Source of the DNA: a virus
IMG/VR virus record: IMGVR_UViG_3300044797_000271
Coordinates: 1 to 38,531 of that record
Length of the DNA stretch: 38,531 bases
Reading direction: 5' to 3' (one strand)
The notes under the pieces are model-generated. The model did not search any database. It was not told the DNA's origin and worked only from the letters and a program-made list of their open reading frames with translations. Shown here in pieces: positions 36,375 to 38,531 of the stretch (position 1 is the first letter of the stretch; each line of letters begins with the position of its first letter). Position numbers and translations under genes: made by a program.

Positions 36375-36629
36375 TTACCAAAAAGCTTTCAGTTTCAGTC
36401 GAGATAATAATTCTTTGAGCTTGGTTTCATCAGACAGGATTTCCCAAAGATCTCTAATTAGAACGGCAGGTTCTCCTTTCAATCTATCAGAATGACCATT
36501 CCCCCATAACATACAAGGGATTTTTAGCTGCTCAGCTATTCGTAATAACTTTTTACGCTCTTCTTTTTCTTGGTTCATGCGGAGATATAATTCTAATTCC
36601 TCCGGAGAAAGATCCTCATCATCACTCAT
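36375..36629 (-). CDS. Small helical protein with C-terminal LKAFW tail
   Basis: About 84 residues from ATG 36629 with AGGAGA upstream. Acidic N-terminus (MSDDEDLSPEELELYLRMNQ), a basic helix (EKEERKKLLRIAEQLKIP) and a C-terminal helix ending SRLKLKAFW. The tail and its DNA are shared with the 18198 gene. No domain recognised. Confidence 0.68.
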   Translation of the reverse strand: MSDDEDLSPEELELYLRMNQEKEERKKLLRIAEQLKIPCMLWGNGHSDRLKGEPAVLIRDLWEILSDETKLKELLSRLKLKAFW

Positions 36630-36657
36630 ATCTTCTCCTATAATCAAAATACAAATT

Positions 36658-36732
36658 TGGTGGGGTCGGCCGGTTACGATCCGACGTTTCAGTGCTTAAA
36701 AGGCAAGATTCTTCCAATTGAATTACGACCCC
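36658..36732 (-). tRNA. tRNA-Lys(UUU)
   Basis: 75 nt, perfect acceptor GGGGTCG/CGACCCC with encoded CCA. The D-stem is ATTC/GAAT. The anticodon loop CTTTTAA is canonical, but the stem is weak (three pairs). The T-loop ATCGTAA is the same as in the tRNA at 15360. Confidence 0.82.
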
Positions 36733-36738
36733 GTGATT

Positions 36739-36996
36739 TTACTTACCATTGATCTTTTTGGAAGTCCAGTCGTGCAAATTAAAAGTGGACTTGCAAGGAG
36801 CCAATCCGATCAATGGATGCGCTACACAGTTATGAACAAACCACCAGAAATGGTGTTTATAAACTGGCTTACCTTCATTCTTGAAAACTTGCAAGCGATT
36901 TTCGAAACGTTCTTCCGCACCAGTTTCATCAGAGTTGATGTATTCCTCTGGTTGCTTCTGAACTATCTCGCCTTCTTCATCCATTTTCCAAAACAT
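36739..36996 (-). CDS. VHN..AHPL family protein
   Basis: An 85-residue protein with GAGGTAAG upstream. An acidic N-terminus (EEGEIVQKQPEEYINSDETG) precedes HFWWFVHNCVAHPLIGLAPC and FNLHDWTSKKING. Paralog of the 26908 protein, and a guide to that protein's lost C-terminus. Function unknown. Confidence 0.72.
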   Translation of the reverse strand: MFWKMDEEGEIVQKQPEEYINSDETGAEERFENRLQVFKNEGKPVYKHHFWWFVHNCVAHPLIGLAPCKSTFNLHDWTSKKINGK

Positions 36997-37019
36997 AACT
37001 TACCTCGTTTGGTTAATTC

Positions 37020-37096
37020 TGGTGGGTTCGGAGGGAGTCGAACCCTCATCTTTCTGTTTAAGAGACAGATGTAATCATCCGTTATACTACGAACCC
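37020..37096 (-). tRNA. tRNA-Lys(CUU)
   Basis: 77 nt, perfect acceptor GGGTTCG/CGAACCC with encoded CCA. The anticodon arm is TCTGT-CTCTTAA-ACAGA. The T-arm is GAGGG-TTCGACT-CCCTC. Confidence 0.92.
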
Positions 37097-37143
37097 AAAG
37101 GAGTCGAGCTTGGCTGTCAAGGCCGCCCTAACTTCTGGACACC

Positions 37144-37201
37144 ACTGTTTCTGGTTTCCATATCAAGTGGTTAGAGAAACAGTCCAACCATTCTTTCTCC
37201 T
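37144..37201 (-). promoter_or_regulatory. Leader-like mini-ORF overlapping a stable hairpin
   Basis: A strong AGGAGA (37196-37201) precedes a six-codon ORF MVGLFL-stop (37171-37191). The inverted repeat ACTGTTTCT/AGAAACAGT (37144-37152 with 37175-37183) overlaps it. The arrangement resembles a leader peptide with attenuator between the 37211 gene and tRNA-Lys(CUU). Function not shown. Confidence 0.3.
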
Positions 37202-37210
37202 AGTTTAATA

Positions 37211-37774
37211 TTATTTTATTAGTTCTTTATTGAAAGTCCACATCGGGAAAAGCATTTGCATATTTAATTGACAACACTCATGGTCTTTCATATTTTGCAA
37301 AAACCCGAATTGACTTTCGCAATTTTCATCGCGTCCTTGATGGATTTTATAAACTATTTGTTTAGCGTAATCGGGAAGGAACCATCCCATCAAACGAAAA
37401 TGTGGGCTCTTACCAGTTCCCAAAATCATCGGCACTTTACCTTGATCTCGGTTGGTAATAATCATTCCATAACCAGGATTGAAAGTATAGCGTGCGTTTA
37501 CTTGACCTACATCAGGGAAATCGTGGAACTCATTAACTTGTACTACACGAGCGGTGCCTCCACCATATTCTCGAATTGCGCACTCAAATTGTTTAGCAGT
37601 AATGGAACGAATTAAACTCTCTCCCTCGTCTCCTGAGAAAGAACGATCATTTAGTCCGCGCCTTTTGGATTCTTCTTCTTGTAGAGTTCCCAACTCAATG
37701 CCGTACTGAACGTCTTGTGCTGAAATAGTAACGTCTACCCAATCGGCCTCAGAAGTTAATCTGATGCCCTTCAT
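37211..37774 (-). CDS. PD-(D/E)xK nuclease-like phage protein
   Basis: About 187 residues from ATG 37774 (an in-frame GTG lies at 37807). The segment FHDFPDVGQVNARYTFNPGYG...ITNRDQGKVPMILGTGKSPHFRLMGWFLPDYAK follows the pattern of restriction-nuclease-like phage proteins (Asp-Val-Gly, strand, Asp, then VLxTGxSPxFxxxGW). The N-terminal part has an SAQDVQYGIELG helix. The catalytic assignment is by pattern only. Substrate unknown. Confidence 0.6.
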   Translation of the reverse strand: MKGIRLTSEADWVDVTISAQDVQYGIELGTLQEEESKRRGLNDRSFSGDEGESLIRSITAKQFECAIREYGGGTARVVQVNEFHDFPDVGQVNARYTFNPGYGMIITNRDQGKVPMILGTGKSPHFRLMGWFLPDYAKQIVYKIHQGRDENCESQFGFLQNMKDHECCQLNMQMLFPMWTFNKELIK

Positions 37775-37850
37775 ATTCAATCTTTTTATTTTGTCCACTG
37801 GGACCACCTTATATGTTCGGACGTGGCTAAAAATTAGCTCACCATTAAGG

Positions 37851-37863
37851 GTCTATATATCAT
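37851..37863 (-). promoter_or_regulatory. Candidate promoter element ATGATATATAGAC
   Basis: Recurring motif 44 nt upstream of the in-frame GTG at 37807, just after the CCA end of the tRNA-Phe-like gene. Confidence 0.4.
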
Positions 37864-37986
37864 TGGGGCCCCAATTAGGAATCGAACCTACGACCTCCCG
37901 ATTTTCGACGGGCGCTCTACCTTCGGCTACCTCCTAACGCGCGTTTTGGCATATGGTGGCTTACTTAGTTGCTGAGCTATTGGGGC
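37864..37986 (-). tRNA. tRNA-Phe(GAA)-like with about 45-nt D-loop insertion
   Basis: The acceptor GCCCCAA/TTGGGGC is perfect, with encoded CCA. The D-stem GCTC/GAGC is perfect, but its loop is about 56 nt (AGC...CCGAAGGTA) instead of about 10. The junctions carry a repeated AGC. The anticodon loop TCGAAAA reads GAA with C33, on a 4-bp CCCG/CGGG stem that lacks one nucleotide. The T-arm is TAGG-TTCGATT-CCTA. Intron-bearing or decaying. Confidence 0.55.
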
Positions 37987-37995
37987 ATAAAAAAT

Positions 37996-38139
37996 GAAGC
38001 AACAAAAATTGAAAAGTTGTTAGCCTTGCGGCACAATTGCGTCTACCAGTTCCGCCATAATAACCTTAGGAGTTATTAGTGAGACTCGAACTCACATATC
38101 TTTTGGATGATTGATGTATACCTTTCGGGCATTTGCTTC
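37996..38139 (-). tRNA. Candidate circularly permuted class II (Leu-type) tRNA
   Basis: The order on the minus strand is GAAGCAA (38139-38133), then the T-arm GTGAG-TTCGAGT-CTCAC, the 3' acceptor strand TAATAAC, T, and the linker CCTAAG. Next come the 5' acceptor strand GTTATTA, TG and the Leu-type D-arm GCGGAACTGGTAGACGC. A stem TTGT/ACAA around GCCGCAAGGCTA follows, and then TTGCTTC (38002-37996). The two acceptor strands are perfectly complementary, and the outer GAAGCAA/TTGCTTC pair would close the ends, perhaps as the variable arm. Anticodon uncertain (CAA possible). Confidence 0.5.
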
Positions 38140-38143
38140 TTGA

Positions 38144-38215
38144 GAATCATTACGGGATTCGAACCCGTATCTTGCGGCATTAAGCCACCTGCTCGGCCAG
38201 TTGAGCTAAATGTTC
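38144..38215 (-). tRNA. tRNA-like, predicted anticodon UAA, imperfect
   Basis: The D-arm is GCTC/GAGC, the T-arm ACGGG-TTCGAAT-CCCGT, and the anticodon stem GTGG/CCGC with loop CTTAATG (UAA at 34-36). The acceptor GAACATT/AATGATT has an A-A mismatch and a G-U end; the 3' end reads C-TCA rather than CCA. It lacks the long variable arm expected of tRNA-Leu. Possibly a remnant. Confidence 0.45.
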
Positions 38216-38218
38216 TTT

Positions 38219-38311
38219 CCACAGTTTCCAACCATGTGGGCAGGCTTGCCATTTTACTACTCGGTTCAGAAAAGAACCGAGATGGCGCCACAGTTTCCAG
38301 CGATGTGGGCA
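38219..38311. repeat. Direct repeat pair flanking a hairpin between tRNAs
   Basis: Two 24-nt copies (38219-38242 and 38288-38311) differ at two positions and share CCACAGTTTCCA...ATGTGGGCA, each self-complementary as CCACA/TGTGG. Between them is a perfect 8-bp hairpin CTCGGTTC-AGAAAA-GAACCGAG (38260-38281). No ORF is seen here. Confidence 0.6.
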
Positions 38312-38314
38312 CGT

Positions 38315-38389
38315 TGGTCGGTCGTGATGGTAACGCTCCATCTTTTCCACCGTATCAGAGTGGCGCCTTTACTTCTGGGCTAACGACCG
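38315..38389 (-). tRNA. tRNA-Ile(GAU)
   Basis: 75 nt, acceptor CGGTCGT/ACGACCG perfect, encoded CCA. The anticodon arm is CCACT-CTGATAC-GGTGG. The T-arm GATGG-AGCGTTA-CCATC has an unusual T-loop. Confidence 0.82.
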
Positions 38390-38413
38390 ATTGTATTTGT
38401 TATCGTGAACTAC

Positions 38414-38531
38414 TCATCGCCTAAAGGCGAGAGCTTCTTGGATCGTCATTGATCCAACATATGACGGTTGAGCCATCATAGCCTGTCCCAGGCAAAAAAC
38501 ATTATCTGCTGCATTCTCATCTCGATCATAT
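38414..38531 (-). CDS. tnpB: C-terminus of a third TnpB (partial)
   Basis: 39 codons up to the window edge encode DRDENAADNVFCLGQ, containing the third RuvC Asp (DRDxNAA) of TnpB, and end EALAFRR-stop. The last codons form the right-end hairpin TCGCC-TTTA-GGCGA, as usual for IS605-type elements. The sequence differs from copies 1 and 2, so this is another subfamily. The element's right end lies about 25 nt from tRNA-Ile(GAU). Confidence 0.75.
   Translation of the reverse strand, partial: YDRDENAADNVFCLGQAMMAQPSYVGSMTIQEALAFRR

Noticed and set aside
38144-38215. Suppressor tRNA for recoded stop codons
   Set aside because: The anticodon reads UAA (decodes UUA), not a stop anticodon, and TAA, TAG and TGA all end genes in this window.
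1-38531. CRISPR array
   Set aside because: No regularly spaced identical repeats are visible; the NUMOD3 and kelch repeats are coding and the 38219/38288 pair is isolated.

Overview
The window looks like part of a large tailed-phage (huge or jumbo phage) genome. It has densely packed short genes, almost all on the minus strand. It also has about 25 tRNA or tRNA-like genes, many homing endonucleases (HNH, GIY-YIG, Vsr-like), TnpB-only IS605-type elements, and auxiliary translation, chaperone and RNA-repair genes. TAA, TAG and TGA are all used as stops. No capsid or tail gene is recognisable with certainty, so the phage assignment is inferred from gene style and content.

Layout. 1-3545: a partial beta-rich protein, a GT-B glycosyltransferase, a polysaccharide pyruvyl transferase-like protein and two tandem paralogous small proteins. 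3604-7011: AAA+ ATPase, RNA ligase, GroES, HNH endonuclease, histidine phosphatase. 6998-8201: TnpB element copy 1, inserted in the tail of a small membrane-protein gene. 8522-11305: 2H phosphoesterase, small ORFs and EF-Ts. 11363-15868: plus-strand genes (HExxE protein, kelch-like propeller) among minus-strand genes and tRNAs. 15971-21684: RNase HII, a Vsr-type homing endonuclease, a small EamA-type transporter, a fatty-acid-hydroxylase-like protein, HNH genes. 22233-23806: a tRNA cluster rich in Ser tRNAs, with an ADP-ribosylglycohydrolase inside it. 24059-30507: GIY-YIG genes (one frameshifted), CYTH protein, TnpB copy 2, a CoaB-like/class II aldolase fusion and a second RNA ligase. 30519-31661: a complete RNase P RNA gene whose P12 stem carries a 53-codon ORF for a two-helix membrane protein, then a second structured RNA region. 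32025-38531: lipoprotein, HNH genes, P-loop kinase, nuclease-like protein, more tRNAs and the end of a third TnpB.

How it fits together. The phage appears to bring its own tRNA production and repair set: RNase P RNA, many tRNAs, two RNA ligases, a 2H phosphoesterase, a CYTH protein and EF-Ts. Several tRNA genes are disrupted in ways unusual for bacteria or phages. One has a 26-nt insert in the anticodon loop (33933-34032). One has about 45 nt in the D-loop (37864-37986). One locus has the T-arm and 3' acceptor strand lying upstream of the matching 5' acceptor strand and D-arm (37996-38139), that is, a candidate circularly permuted tRNA. The working hypothesis, which is inference, is that these precursors are matured by the phage RNase P and resealed by the phage RNA-repair enzymes. 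A recurring GATATAT/GATATAG motif a few to about 40 nt upstream of many genes and tRNAs is a candidate phage promoter element.
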